A stretch of DNA of 64,000 nt from Deltaproteobacteria bacterium (GTDB taxonomy: Bacteria; BMS3Abin14). The notes beneath the pieces are model-generated. The model searched no databases. It had not been told where the DNA came from and saw only the letters and a list, made by a program, of their open reading frames with translations. Positions 8,688 through 16,920 of the stretch are shown in pieces (position 1 is the first letter of the stretch; every line of letters starts with the position of its first letter). The position numbers and the translations under genes were made by a program. The stretch lies in assembly GCA_013151915.1 (NCBI GenBank), contig JAADHJ010000023.1, positions 1 through 64,000 of the forward strand. The letters run 5' to 3'.

Positions 8688-8845
8688 GACAAACCTTCTC
8701 CCTGAAACCGGCACCCTGCCCCCGCCCGGCGCATGGCAATTCCGCCCGGCCTGATGGTCACTGAAAAGAAATCATAGAAGATAGACGTCACAATGTCGAG
8801 CACTCCCCTTGACCACCAAATGCCCGTCTGCTACAAGAATCCGTC

Positions 8846-9103
8846 ATGGATCTGTCATACGGTTCCACCGGGCTTCTGTTGACTTTGATCGTCCTGACTT
8901 TCGTCGCAACGCTTCCCTTTGGGTACTGGCGCGTAAGATGCAGAAAGTTTTCGGTGAACTGGTTCCTCGCGATCCACCTGATCATTCCCTTCATCATCGC
9001 CATGCGCATCCTGGGCGGCTTTTCCTACCTTTACATCCCCCTGTTTATTATCAGTGCCCTGCTCGGCCAGTTTGCGGGCGGCGTAATTCGGGCGCCGAAG
9101 TAA
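8846..9103 (+). CDS. Small hypothetical membrane protein
   Basis: 85 residues with two to three hydrophobic helices: one near residues 8-27, one near 38-55 and one near 58-78, with an Arg/Lys-rich loop (YWRVRCRKF) between the first two. No family was recognised. It is divergent from the sigma-54 regulator and has no strong ribosome-binding site. Coding is supported only by an uninterrupted hydrophobic frame in an otherwise empty gap. Confidence 0.5.
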   Translation: MDLSYGSTGLLLTLIVLTFVATLPFGYWRVRCRKFSVNWFLAIHLIIPFIIAMRILGGFSYLYIPLFIISALLGQFAGGVIRAPK

Positions 9104-9180
9104 AAGACAGCCCATGGACAGAGCCTGCTGGAATGGTTAAGTAAGTGAAGACCAAGTCCATCAATCATGGGGGATGCGAC

Positions 9181-9720
9181 ATGTCCAAACGGGCGCTTCT
9201 TGTCATCGATATGCTCAACGATTTTCTCCTTCCCGGCGCTCCCCTGGAGGTACCCGCGGGGAGAAATATCATCCCGTGCATTCTGGAGGAGATTAAAGCC
9301 GCCAGGGAGGGGGGTGTTCCCGTAATCTACCTATGCGACAACCACGCGCCCGATGACCCTGAATTCGTCAAATGGCCCGCCCACTGCGTGTCCGGTACAA
9401 AAGGAGCGGAAGTAGTCGATGAACTTTCACCGGAGGAAGGGGATATTGTCGTTCCCAAGACCCGGTACTCCGGATTTTTCAAAACGGACCTGGACGGGAT
9501 ACTCAAGAACCTGGATGTGTCGGAATTGACGTTGACCGGCATCCTCACCAATATCTGTGTCCTGTTCACCTCCTGCGACGCCTTCATGAGAGGGTTCAAC
9601 CTGAGAATCCCGGAACAGTGCGTAGCGGCCCTCACCGTGGAAGAGCACACATTCGCGCTGGACCAGGTCGGAAAGCTCATGGATGCCGAGATCATCCGGA
9701 AGGCCGGACATGTCGGGTAA
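9181..9720 (+). CDS. pncA: Nicotinamidase / isochorismatase-family cysteine hydrolase
   Basis: 179-residue cysteine hydrolase that probably deamidates nicotinamide to nicotinate. The catalytic triad is visible: Asp10 (LVIDMLNDF), Lys93 (VPKTRYSGF) and Cys126 (TGILTNICVLFT). A metal-site DxH-type stretch occurs at CDNHAPDD. The start at 9181 follows GGGGGA; an in-frame GTG 36 bp upstream would add non-conserved residues. Its stop overlaps the start of the nicotinate phosphoribosyltransferase gene by 11 bp, which strongly supports the NAD-salvage assignment over an isochorismatase role. Confidence 0.87.
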   Translation: MSKRALLVIDMLNDFLLPGAPLEVPAGRNIIPCILEEIKAAREGGVPVIYLCDNHAPDDPEFVKWPAHCVSGTKGAEVVDELSPEEGDIVVPKTRYSGFFKTDLDGILKNLDVSELTLTGILTNICVLFTSCDAFMRGFNLRIPEQCVAALTVEEHTFALDQVGKLMDAEIIRKAGHVG

Positions 9721-10900
9721 AAAACACCCGAAACTGCTCATCGCCTCCCCCGAGGAGATCGCCGAAGGCAAGGTCACGGATGTCTACTTCATCCGCACCC
9801 GCCAGATTCTGAACGCCAGGGGCATCCACGAGAATGTGCGGGTGGAGATCATGGTCAAGTCCTTTCCCGAGAACTGGCAATGGGCGCTCTTCGCCGGCCT
9901 CGACGAGGTTCTGGAAATCATGGAAGGGCACCCGGTGACCATTCGCGCTCTTGCCGAGGGAACGCCCTTTAAACCTTATCTCCCCGTCATGGAGATCGAG
10001 GGAGACTACCTGGATTTCGGCATCTACGAGACCGCGATCCTCGGGTGCCTGTGCCAGTCGTCCGGAATTGTCACGGCTGCGGCCCGCTGCGTAAAACTCG
10101 CCGCCGGCCGGCCCGTGGTCAGCTTCGGCGCACGGAGGATGCACCCTGTCTTAGCGCCCCTCGTGGAGAGGAATGCCTACATCGGCGGGTGCAGCGGCGT
10201 GGCTACCGTCAAGAGCGCGGAGGTCCTCGGGATCACCCCAACGGGGACGATCCCCCACGCACTGGTCATCATCATGGGGGATTCGGTTGCCGCCGCCACG
10301 GCCTTTGACGAGATTATCGATCCTGCCCTGCCGCGGGTCGCGCTTGTGGACACCTTCGGGGACGAGAAATTTGAATCCCTGGCCGTGGCCGACGCGCTCG
10401 GCGGGAAACTCAGCGCCCTGCGGCTCGACACGACATCGTCCCGGCGGGGAGATTTTTCGAGGATTTTCCAGGAGGTACGCTGGGAGCTTGATCAGAAGGG
10501 ATACTCCCACGTGAAGCTCTTTGCCAGCGGAGGACTGAATGAAAAAAGCATCGTCCGGCTCAACCATGTTGTTGACGCCTATGGGGTCGGAACATCCATC
10601 TCCGCTGCGCCCACTGTCGACTATTCCCTTGATATCGTGGAGGTGGGAGGGGAACCTCGCGCCAAGCGGGGAAAGATGTCCGGGAGCAAGGAACTGTTCC
10701 GCTGTCCGACGTGCATGGAGGACACAATACTTGCCAGGGGCGCCGAGGCCCCGATATGTGAGAGATGCCGGATCAAGGCCGAGCCCATTCTCAAAACCAT
10801 CATGAAAGATGGGAAAAGAACCAGCCAGTCTCCCACACCCGGCCGGATACGTAAGGACATCCTGGCCATCCTGGAAAGGCTCGATGTTGAGCCGACCTGA
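9710..10900 (+). CDS. pncB: Nicotinate phosphoribosyltransferase with C-terminal zinc-ribbon
   Basis: 396 residues; makes nicotinate mononucleotide from nicotinate and PRPP, the step after PncA in the Preiss-Handler pathway. Typical parts are the N-terminal TDVYFIRT, the central VSFGARRMHP and GGCSGVATVKSAEVLGI, and the phosphate-binding SGGLNEKSI segment. The tail carries CPTC ... CERC, a treble-clef/zinc-ribbon of the kind found in the archaeal-type NAPRTase subgroup. Start ATG 9710 overlaps pncA; the in-frame upstream ATG (9683) lies inside pncA. The next gene overlaps by 17 bp, so the three form one operon. Confidence 0.9.
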   Translation: MSGKKHPKLLIASPEEIAEGKVTDVYFIRTRQILNARGIHENVRVEIMVKSFPENWQWALFAGLDEVLEIMEGHPVTIRALAEGTPFKPYLPVMEIEGDYLDFGIYETAILGCLCQSSGIVTAAARCVKLAAGRPVVSFGARRMHPVLAPLVERNAYIGGCSGVATVKSAEVLGITPTGTIPHALVIIMGDSVAAATAFDEIIDPALPRVALVDTFGDEKFESLAVADALGGKLSALRLDTTSSRRGDFSRIFQEVRWELDQKGYSHVKLFASGGLNEKSIVRLNHVVDAYGVGTSISAAPTVDYSLDIVEVGGEPRAKRGKMSGSKELFRCPTCMEDTILARGAEAPICERCRIKAEPILKTIMKDGKRTSQSPTPGRIRKDILAILERLDVEPT

Positions 10901-11876
10901 TTTTCCCTCCGACATGGAGACAGGAAAAACCCCGGGCAGGCTTTTTCTCAGCGGGAAGCGGGGGGTTGTTTCCGGGCTCTCCACGGCCTGGCTTCTGCTC
11001 AGGATCATGGTCCCCACAATGGCCATCGTCCAGGTGCTCAAGGTCCTCGGGGCCCTGGCATTTCTGGCGCATCTGGCCTCCCCCGTAATGAAGGTTTTCG
11101 GCCTTCCGGGAGAGGCTGCCCTCGCCCTGCTTACCGGTGGCGTTGTCAACATCTACGCTGCCATAGCCGTCGCGGTGAACATCCCCATGACGGCAAAATC
11201 CATGACCGTCCTGGCTATCATGGTTCTCATAGCCCACAATCTCATCGTGGAAACAGCGGTGCAGAGCCGGGCGGGCACACCGGCGGCGGTGATGGTCACC
11301 GTCCGGATCTCGGCCGCTCTGCTTGCCGGATTCATCTTCGCGAGGATCATCCCGGATGGCGGGGTAGTCATGGGACAAACGACGGTCTCCGAGGTCTCCG
11401 GCCTGCGGCAGGTCCTGGCCTCAAACGCGCTGTCCCTTTTACGGATCGCCATTATCGTCATCACCCTGATGGTCCTTGTGGAGATCAGCCGGGAATTCGG
11501 GCTCATGGACCGGTTTATGAGCATTCTCCAATGGCCCATGAGGGCACTTGGACTGCATCGCAAGACGGCGTTCGTGGCTGCTGTAGGGTTGGTCCTTGGA
11601 CTTGCCTACGGTGCTGGTCTTATTATTGACGAGACCAAAAAAAGTTCCATTTCCACCAGGGAGATCCTGGCCACCAACGTCTTCCTGGGTACCAGCCACG
11701 CCCTGATCGAGGATTCACTGGTCTTTGCCGCGGTGGGAGCCAACCTGCTCTGGATAGTGGTCGGTCGCCTTGTTTTCGGTTCCATCTTCCTACGGCTGGT
11801 AATGCCGTTGGCGGAAAGGTGGATCGGAAGGAGAAATGTTGCCGGAGAACGTGAATCTGGAACGATTGTATCTTGA
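10884..11876 (+). CDS. Nucleoside-recognition (Gate) domain membrane protein
   Basis: 330-residue polytopic membrane protein with two Gate/nucleoside-recognition halves: residues about 25-140 (RIMVPTMAIVQVLKVLG ... NLIVETAVQ) and about 180-310 (LLRIAIIVITLMVLVEI ... GTSHALIEDSLVFAAVG). The repeated E-T/E-D motif in a hydrophobic helix is typical. Start ATG 10884 has GGAAAGG upstream and lies inside the pncB end. Such proteins are seen with transporters and in spore-maturation loci. Here the operon context suggests handling of a pyridine nucleoside or base, which is inference. The C-terminal region runs toward a family A repeat copy. Confidence 0.8.
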   Translation: MLSRPDFPSDMETGKTPGRLFLSGKRGVVSGLSTAWLLLRIMVPTMAIVQVLKVLGALAFLAHLASPVMKVFGLPGEAALALLTGGVVNIYAAIAVAVNIPMTAKSMTVLAIMVLIAHNLIVETAVQSRAGTPAAVMVTVRISAALLAGFIFARIIPDGGVVMGQTTVSEVSGLRQVLASNALSLLRIAIIVITLMVLVEISREFGLMDRFMSILQWPMRALGLHRKTAFVAAVGLVLGLAYGAGLIIDETKKSSISTREILATNVFLGTSHALIEDSLVFAAVGANLLWIVVGRLVFGSIFLRLVMPLAERWIGRRNVAGERESGTIVS

Positions 11877-11918
11877 CAGGCCGGCCGGCGTCAGGAAGAA
11901 TGTCGTCCTGTTAAATAA

Positions 11919-11975
11919 TGATGATTTCGCAAAAAGTCGTCAACGCGCCCATTTAGGGGCGCCCAAATCAATTAT
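11919..11975 (-). repeat. Family A element, partial copy 1
   Basis: Contains hairpin 5 (gatgatttcgcaaaaagtcg, with G-T pairs) and hairpin 4 (GCGCCC-atttag-GGGCGC) of the element described at 31863-31999, in the opposite orientation. The remaining three hairpins are absent. It sits between the nucleoside-recognition gene and rubredoxin. Confidence 0.8.
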
Positions 11976-12017
11976 GGAAGTCCGACCTGAAACCCAACGG
12001 CTCCAAGGAGGTATGGC

Positions 12018-12176
12018 ATGAAAAAATATCGCTGCACTGTCTGTGGATATATTTATGATCCGGCCGTCGGGGACCCCGATGAGGGCGTAGCTGCGGGGAC
12101 CACGTTTGACGATGTGCCTGAGGACTGGGTCTGTCCCGATTGCGGAGCGGATAAGAGCTTTTTCGAGGAAGCCTGA
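12018..12176 (+). CDS. Rubredoxin
   Basis: 52-residue rubredoxin, a one-iron electron carrier. It begins [15 protein letters not shown] and has the second Cys pair in [13 protein letters not shown], so all four iron ligands (CxxC, CxxC) are present with canonical spacing. The ATG at 12018 is preceded by AAGGAGG; a nearer ATG at 12013 is out of frame. In anaerobes rubredoxin typically donates electrons to flavodiiron proteins or rubrerythrin for O2/peroxide detoxification. A flavoprotein remnant follows directly. Confidence 0.96.
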   Translation: MKKYRCTVCGYIYDPAVGDPDEGVAAGTTFDDVPEDWVCPDCGADKSFFEEA

Positions 12177-12177
12177 C

Positions 12178-12288
12178 ATGTCCACCGTCAACATAACCCC
12201 GGCGGAGGGATACCGCGCCCAGCTTTTCCCAACCGAGGCCGACCTTCAGAACTGCAGGGAGCTCGGCGCGAAGTTGGTTGAGGGATAA
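12178..12288 (+). pseudogene. 36-codon ORF, probable C-terminal remnant of a flavodiiron/flavodoxin-type protein
   Basis: One base after the rubredoxin stop, ATG 12178 opens MSTVNITPAEGY ... FPTEADLQNCRELGAKLVEG. The tail pattern 'PTEADLxxCRELGxKL' is that of the last helix of flavodiiron (FprA/ROO) and related flavodoxin-like proteins. The rest of such a protein (diiron beta-lactamase-like domain and FMN site) is missing. Rubredoxin/FprA operons are common, so an internal deletion that removed the flavoprotein body is the simplest reading. A genuine small protein cannot be excluded. Confidence 0.45.
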
Positions 12289-12303
12289 AATCGGTGATCT
12301 GAC

Positions 12304-12999
12304 ATGATAGTCATTTTTCAACATGTGCCCTTCGAAGGGCCCGGTCTTATCGCGGAGATGCTCGATGGAAGGGGCATGCCGTATATGATTCTGGAGCCGT
12401 ACAAAGGCGATCCGACACCCCTTTCACCCGCCGGGTTTACGGGAGTAATCTCCATGGGGGGGCCGATGTCCGTCAATGACGATCTGGATTTTCTGGCAAA
12501 GGAAAAGTCATTCCTGGCCGAGGCCGTTGCGCGGCGTCTCCCGGCGCTCGGTGTGTGCCTCGGCGCGCAGCTCCTGGCCGCCGCCCTGGGCGCAGGAGTA
12601 TATCCAGGGCGGGAAAAAGAGGTGGGTTGGGGGGAGGTTACATTGACCGATGAAGGAAAGATGGATCCTCTTTTTTCCGGGGTGGGGGACATCCTGCCGG
12701 TCCTTCACTGGCATGGGGAGACCTTTGATATTCCCGCCGGGGCCGTTCTTCTGGCGTCCTCCCGCGCTTGCGTCAACCAGGCTTTCCGGTGGGGCGAGAG
12801 CGTTTACGGGTTCCAGTTTCACCTTGAGGCGAACGGTGAGGTGGTCAAAGAATGGATCGAGGAGGATCTGGCCGGATGCTGCCCCATGGTTGAAGATCCG
12901 GCCGGTATTATCAAAGCTACGGAGGAATTCATGGACAAGGCCCATTTAACCAGTTCCCTGGTTTTGGGACGTTTTCTGGACATGGTGGCGCGGGTCTGA
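12304..12999 (+). CDS. Class I glutamine amidotransferase (GMP synthase-like)
   Basis: 231 residues forming a free-standing GATase1 domain. The nucleophile elbow is GVCLGAQLL with Cys85; the oxyanion strand is MGGPMSVND; the His/Glu pair lies in YGFQFHLEA near residue 174. No synthetase domain is attached. Orthologues are annotated as type 1 glutamine amidotransferase or gamma-glutamyl hydrolase-like proteins of unclear substrate. It lies 15 bp downstream of the flavoprotein remnant and may be cotranscribed with rubredoxin. Confidence 0.86.
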   Translation: MIVIFQHVPFEGPGLIAEMLDGRGMPYMILEPYKGDPTPLSPAGFTGVISMGGPMSVNDDLDFLAKEKSFLAEAVARRLPALGVCLGAQLLAAALGAGVYPGREKEVGWGEVTLTDEGKMDPLFSGVGDILPVLHWHGETFDIPAGAVLLASSRACVNQAFRWGESVYGFQFHLEANGEVVKEWIEEDLAGCCPMVEDPAGIIKATEEFMDKAHLTSSLVLGRFLDMVARV

Positions 13000-13059
13000 A
13001 TGATTCGGGCCCGAAAATGAGGTATAATATCCGCTTAGGCGGGATGTCAGGAGGAGAAA

Positions 13060-13290
13060 ATGGTTGACAGGGAAAAGATCAAGGAAGTCCTGGACAAGGT
13101 GCGCGTTTCACTCCAGGCGGACGGTGGAGATGCCGAGCTGGTGGAGATAACCGATGAGGGTCTCGTTAAACTCAGGCTGACCGGTCATTGCGCCGGATGC
13201 CCCATGTCTCAGATGACGTTGAAGGCCGGTATCGAGCGGGCACTCAGGGAGAACGTGAGCGAAAGCATCATCGTAGAAGGCGTCGCTTAA
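13060..13290 (+). CDS. NifU-like C-terminal domain protein (Nfu Fe-S carrier)
   Basis: 76-residue stand-alone Nfu domain that binds a [4Fe-4S] cluster between two subunits and delivers it to apo-proteins. Diagnostic sequence: [13 protein letters not shown] near the start and the [12 protein letters not shown] cluster-binding CxxC near residue 47. The length matches minimal Nfu proteins. A GGAGGAG ribosome-binding site precedes the ATG, and ggtataat at 13020-13027 is a likely -10 element, suggesting its own promoter. Confidence 0.93.
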   Translation: MVDREKIKEVLDKVRVSLQADGGDAELVEITDEGLVKLRLTGHCAGCPMSQMTLKAGIERALRENVSESIIVEGVA

Positions 13291-13299
13291 GTATCAAAG

Positions 13300-13400
13300 T
13301 AAGGGTGTATCGAAATAAGGGTGTAAAAGAGCAGGGTGCCTGGTGCTTAGTGCCTGGTGCTTGACACCTAGGAACCAGGAACTAGGAACCAGGAACTGTA
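13300..13400. repeat. Low-complexity 'aggaaccaggaacta' tract
   Basis: Between Nfu and the rubrerythrin-like gene are near-repeats of gtgcctggtgcttagtgcct and ggaaccaggaactaggaacc. They are similar in style to the 'tccagag' tracts elsewhere in the window. No gene is present. The minus-strand gene stop lies within the tract's edge. Confidence 0.6.
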
Positions 13401-13891
13401 TTTTGCAGTTTTCCTTTCATTTCATAGAGCATCGCTACGTGGGCCCTTTCCTGGCGTTCCAGCTCTTCAACTGATGCCCGGTCGTCGGAATCCTCGATGA
13501 TCCGGGCCATCTCCTGGAAGAAGGTCACCGACCGGAACTCGAAGTCCAGGGCCATGTCGATCCCTTCAACGGCAGTTGAGGTGGAGGCAGCCTTGGCCGC
13601 CGCGTCATCGGGGTTCTGAAAGATCCTTCTGGAGGCAAATGCCCTCAGGTAGAGAAGCTCCTGACTCGAGGTCGGGTACTCCAGATTCCCGTGCTTTTGC
13701 AGCGCGGACTTCAGGACCTTTTCGAAGTCCCTGATATGTTGGTGCTCGGCCGCCTCCAGGGTCTTAAACAGGCTTTTGGCCTCGCGGTCCCCCGACTGTT
13801 CCTTCAGGCGCTGGTAAAAAGCCACCCCCGACCTCTCGATATGGATGGCCATTTCGATGATCTCCTTAAGGTTGAAGGTCTGCTGGGACAT
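13382..13891 (-). CDS. Rubrerythrin-like ferritin-family diiron protein
   Basis: 169-residue four-helix-bundle protein. Putative diiron ligands appear as Glu in MAIHIERSGVAFY, ExxH in EAAEHQHI, Glu in DFEFRSVTFF and ExxxxH in ELERQERAHVAML, one per helix. No C-terminal rubredoxin domain is attached. The start was set at ATG 13891 (MSQQTFNLKE) because AGGAGGG stands just upstream; a frame extension of 21 residues before it is not conserved-looking. It likely acts in peroxide or oxygen tolerance; the rubredoxin gene 1.3 kb away is a plausible electron donor. Confidence 0.84.
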   Translation of the reverse strand: MSQQTFNLKEIIEMAIHIERSGVAFYQRLKEQSGDREAKSLFKTLEAAEHQHIRDFEKVLKSALQKHGNLEYPTSSQELLYLRAFASRRIFQNPDDAAAKAASTSTAVEGIDMALDFEFRSVTFFQEMARIIEDSDDRASVEELERQERAHVAMLYEMKGKLQNTVPGS

Positions 13892-13981
13892 AACCGCCCT
13901 CCTGTTCTGATGGACTTTGTGCGAGGTTGTCCGGTCTGATGTGGGAACCTGCATCCTCTTTTAAAAAGGTTAGCATGCTTC

Positions 13982-14878
13982 ATGACTGCCCGTAAAGTTC
14001 ACCTTTCAGCAGCGGCAATCTTCGTCGTCCTGGTCGGTTTGACCTTCCCGTCCGCCGTGGCCAGGGCCCTGACCTTTCGCCTGACCTGGGATCCGTCCAT
14101 TGTTCGCCCCGGGGCGGTCGTTCCCATGATAGTTAAATCCCCGGTACCTCTCACCAGGGTCGAGGCGGTTGTGTCGGGAGAGCGTTTCCCGCTGATCCGG
14201 ACCTCCACCGGAAACTACGTGGCCCTTGTAGGGATCGATCTTGGTATGGACGCCCCTGTCAACAGGGTTGAATTTTTCCTTTACATGAAGGGACGTGCGG
14301 CACCGTACCGGATGGTGGGCGACCTCAAGGTTCAAAGCAGGAAATTCGGCAGCCAGTCTCTCTCCCTTCCGGCCGGGATGGTTGATCTTGCCGGCAATAC
14401 GTTGGAAAGGGTCAGGAAAGATTCGGGCCGGCTTCGGTCCGTCCTGGCGGAGCGAGTGGAGAAACGTTACTGGGAAAAACCGTTCGTCCTGCCTGTCAGC
14501 GGAAGAATCTCCACGCGTTTCGGCACCAGGCGCATCCTTAACGGAAAACCCCGCTCACCCCACAGCGGGATCGATATCGCGGCGCCCAGAGGCACCCCGA
14601 TAGCAGCCGCCAACAGGGGAGAGGTGATCCTTGCGGCCGATCTGTTCCTTTCCGGCAATACCGTAGTTATCGATCACGGCTGGGGCCTGCTGACCATTTA
14701 CGCCCACATGGATTCCATCTCTGTGAGGGAGCACCGGCTGGTCGACCGCGGCGACATCCTGGGCCGTGTGGGCTCCTCCGGCCGGGCCACGGGTCCTCAC
14801 CTGCACTTCGGGGTTTTCATCAGGGGAGCGAAGGTGGATCCGGAACAGCTGCTTGACTTAACTTTCCCTTTACTGTAG
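13982..14878 (+). CDS. M23-family peptidase (LytM/murein endopeptidase-like)
   Basis: 298-residue exported protein. An N-terminal hydrophobic signal sequence (about 8-29, ending SAVARA) is followed by a beta-rich domain (about 30-120) and an M23 metallopeptidase domain (about 165-290). Zinc ligands and catalytic residues are present: His194 and Asp198 (HSGIDIAAP), His242 (IYAHMD), and His273/His275 (GPHLHFG). It should be an active Zn endopeptidase acting on peptidoglycan cross-links in the periplasm. It diverges from the rubrerythrin-like gene with a 90-bp gap. Confidence 0.92.
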   Translation: MTARKVHLSAAAIFVVLVGLTFPSAVARALTFRLTWDPSIVRPGAVVPMIVKSPVPLTRVEAVVSGERFPLIRTSTGNYVALVGIDLGMDAPVNRVEFFLYMKGRAAPYRMVGDLKVQSRKFGSQSLSLPAGMVDLAGNTLERVRKDSGRLRSVLAERVEKRYWEKPFVLPVSGRISTRFGTRRILNGKPRSPHSGIDIAAPRGTPIAAANRGEVILAADLFLSGNTVVIDHGWGLLTIYAHMDSISVREHRLVDRGDILGRVGSSGRATGPHLHFGVFIRGAKVDPEQLLDLTFPLL

Positions 14879-15000
14879 CGTTCGTCCGCTTGCCGGAAAG
14901 GCCGTGTAATTTCACCCGATCTCATGACCGGCAGCGAAGGGGAAGCCATCCCCCGTTGAGGAAAATAGCTCGAAGAGACTTTTTTGCGAGGTTATCAAAA

Positions 15001-16854
15001 ATGCAGGCCAATATCAGAAATGTCGCGATTATAGCGCATGTAGACCATGGGAAGACCACCCTTGTAGACGCCATGCTCAGACAGTCCGGGGTATTTCGGG
15101 ACAATCAGGTTGTCGCCGAGCGGGTTATGGATAGCTATGACCTCGAGAGGGAGAGGGGAATCACCATCCTGTCGAAGAACCTCTCCGTACGGTTCGGGAA
15201 CCTGAAAATCAACATCGTCGATACCCCGGGCCATGCGGATTTCGGGGGCGAGGTGGAGAGAATTCTCAAGATGGTGGATTCAGTGCTCCTCCTTGTGGAT
15301 GCTTTTGAAGGTCCCATGCCGCAGACCCGTTTTGTCCTCAGGAAATCACTGGAGCTCGGGCTTAAGCCGGTGGTGGTCATCAACAAGATCGACCGTAAGG
15401 GCGCCCGTCCGCAGAAGGTCCTGGATATGGTGTTTGACCTCTTCTGCGACCTTTCGGCCAGCGACGAGCAACTGGATTTCCCGGTGGTCTACACCAGCGC
15501 CAGGGAAGGGTATGCCAGGCTGGAGCCTGACGACGAATCGGACACCCTGAAACCGCTCTTCGAGATGATCCGGGACCATGTTTCCCCTCCGGAGGGGGAG
15601 TCCAAAGCTCCATTCCAGATGCTGGTGGCCAACATCGCCTACGACGACTACATCGGCCGCATTGCCACCGGGAAGATATACAACGGCATCGTAAAGAGCG
15701 GCCAGGCTGTGACCCTGATCGCGAGAGACGGAACCTGTCGGACGGGACGTATATCCAGGCTTTTCGGATATGAGGGGCTCAAGCAGGTGGAGGTCCGGGA
15801 TGCGGCCGTAGGTGATATCGTGACCGTTGCGGGTTTCGATGAGATCGGTATCGGGGAAACCATCGCCGACTCCGCGGAACCCGTGGCCATCGAATATGTG
15901 GCCATCGACGAACCCACCATCTCCATGAATTTCATGGTCAACACATCTCCCTTCGCTGGAGGTGAAGGTAAATACCTGACATCCCGCCAGATCCGGGACC
16001 GGCTCATGAAGGAACTGCGGTCCAACGTTTCACTTCGCGTAGAGGAGATGGAAGGCGCCGACGGCTTCAAGGTCTCCGGCAGGGGCGAACTTCACCTTTC
16101 CATCCTTATCGAAAACATGAGACGCGAGGGATTCGCTTTGGCCGTATCAAAGCCCGAGGTAATCCTCCGTGAGGTGGACGGCTGCCCCTGCGAGCCGATG
16201 GAACATCTTGTAATCGACGTGGACGAAAAATACCAGGGAACGGTCATCGAAAAACTGGGTCTGCGCCGAGGCGAAATGATTTCCATGGTGCCCCTGGACG
16301 GTGTCAACAGGCTGGAGTTCGTGATTCCCGCTCGCGGACTCATCGGCTTTAGAACGGAATTCCTGACCGACACCAAGGGAACCGGAATCATTTCCCACAC
16401 GTTCCACAGCTACGCCCCCTTTCGGGGAGAAATTCCGGGGCGTAAAAACGGATCACTCATTGCTCTTGAAGATGGGAAAATGACCGCTTATGGGATTTTC
16501 GGCCTTCAGGATCGCGGGGTTTTCTTCATCGGTCCCGGTATGGAGGTCTACGGGGGAATGGTCATAGGGCGGCATAACAAGGATAACGACCTGGTGATTA
16601 ACCCGTGCAGGGGCAAAAAACTTACCAATATGCGGGCTTCCGGAAGCGACGATACCGTCCACCTGACACCGGCCAGGGCGCTTTCTTTGGAACAGGCCCT
16701 GGAATTTATTAATGACGACGAACTGGTTGATGTCACTCCCAGATCGATCCGGCTGCGGAAGAAGTTCCTGAACGCCAACGATCGAAAAAAACAGTCCAGA
16801 TCTCCCGAAGCGGCGTCGGTCCCGCGTGCCGCCGGAGGCGGGTCAGGTTCCTGA
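15001..16854 (+). CDS. typA: Translational GTPase BipA/TypA
   Basis: 617-residue ribosome-associated GTPase. The G1 motif AHVDHGKTT lies at residues 12-20, switch I RGITILSK, G3 DTPGHADFGGE, and G4 NKIDR. Elongation-factor domains II, III and V and the BipA-specific C-terminal domain (ARGLIGFRTEFLTDTKGTG, LTNMRASGSDD) follow. The start at ATG 15001 (MQANIRNVAIIAHVDHG) matches the family; the frame extends 37 codons further upstream without conservation. A short Gly/Ser/Lys-rich tail follows the last conserved block. Confidence 0.97.
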   Translation: MQANIRNVAIIAHVDHGKTTLVDAMLRQSGVFRDNQVVAERVMDSYDLERERGITILSKNLSVRFGNLKINIVDTPGHADFGGEVERILKMVDSVLLLVDAFEGPMPQTRFVLRKSLELGLKPVVVINKIDRKGARPQKVLDMVFDLFCDLSASDEQLDFPVVYTSAREGYARLEPDDESDTLKPLFEMIRDHVSPPEGESKAPFQMLVANIAYDDYIGRIATGKIYNGIVKSGQAVTLIARDGTCRTGRISRLFGYEGLKQVEVRDAAVGDIVTVAGFDEIGIGETIADSAEPVAIEYVAIDEPTISMNFMVNTSPFAGGEGKYLTSRQIRDRLMKELRSNVSLRVEEMEGADGFKVSGRGELHLSILIENMRREGFALAVSKPEVILREVDGCPCEPMEHLVIDVDEKYQGTVIEKLGLRRGEMISMVPLDGVNRLEFVIPARGLIGFRTEFLTDTKGTGIISHTFHSYAPFRGEIPGRKNGSLIALEDGKMTAYGIFGLQDRGVFFIGPGMEVYGGMVIGRHNKDNDLVINPCRGKKLTNMRASGSDDTVHLTPARALSLEQALEFINDDELVDVTPRSIRLRKKFLNANDRKKQSRSPEAASVPRAAGGGSGS

Positions 16855-16920
16855 AAATTTTGTGCAGATCCCTTCTGTTTCATGCTATTTGATAGGCTGA
16901 CGGAGCTGAGGTGACAGCGA

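Noticed and set aside
8724-8758. Sequence ggcgcatggcaattccgccc ... ctgatggtcactg reminiscent of a fluoride riboswitch
   Set aside because: The required third helix is too short, the distances do not fit, and the following small membrane protein is not a CrcB or Fluc channel.
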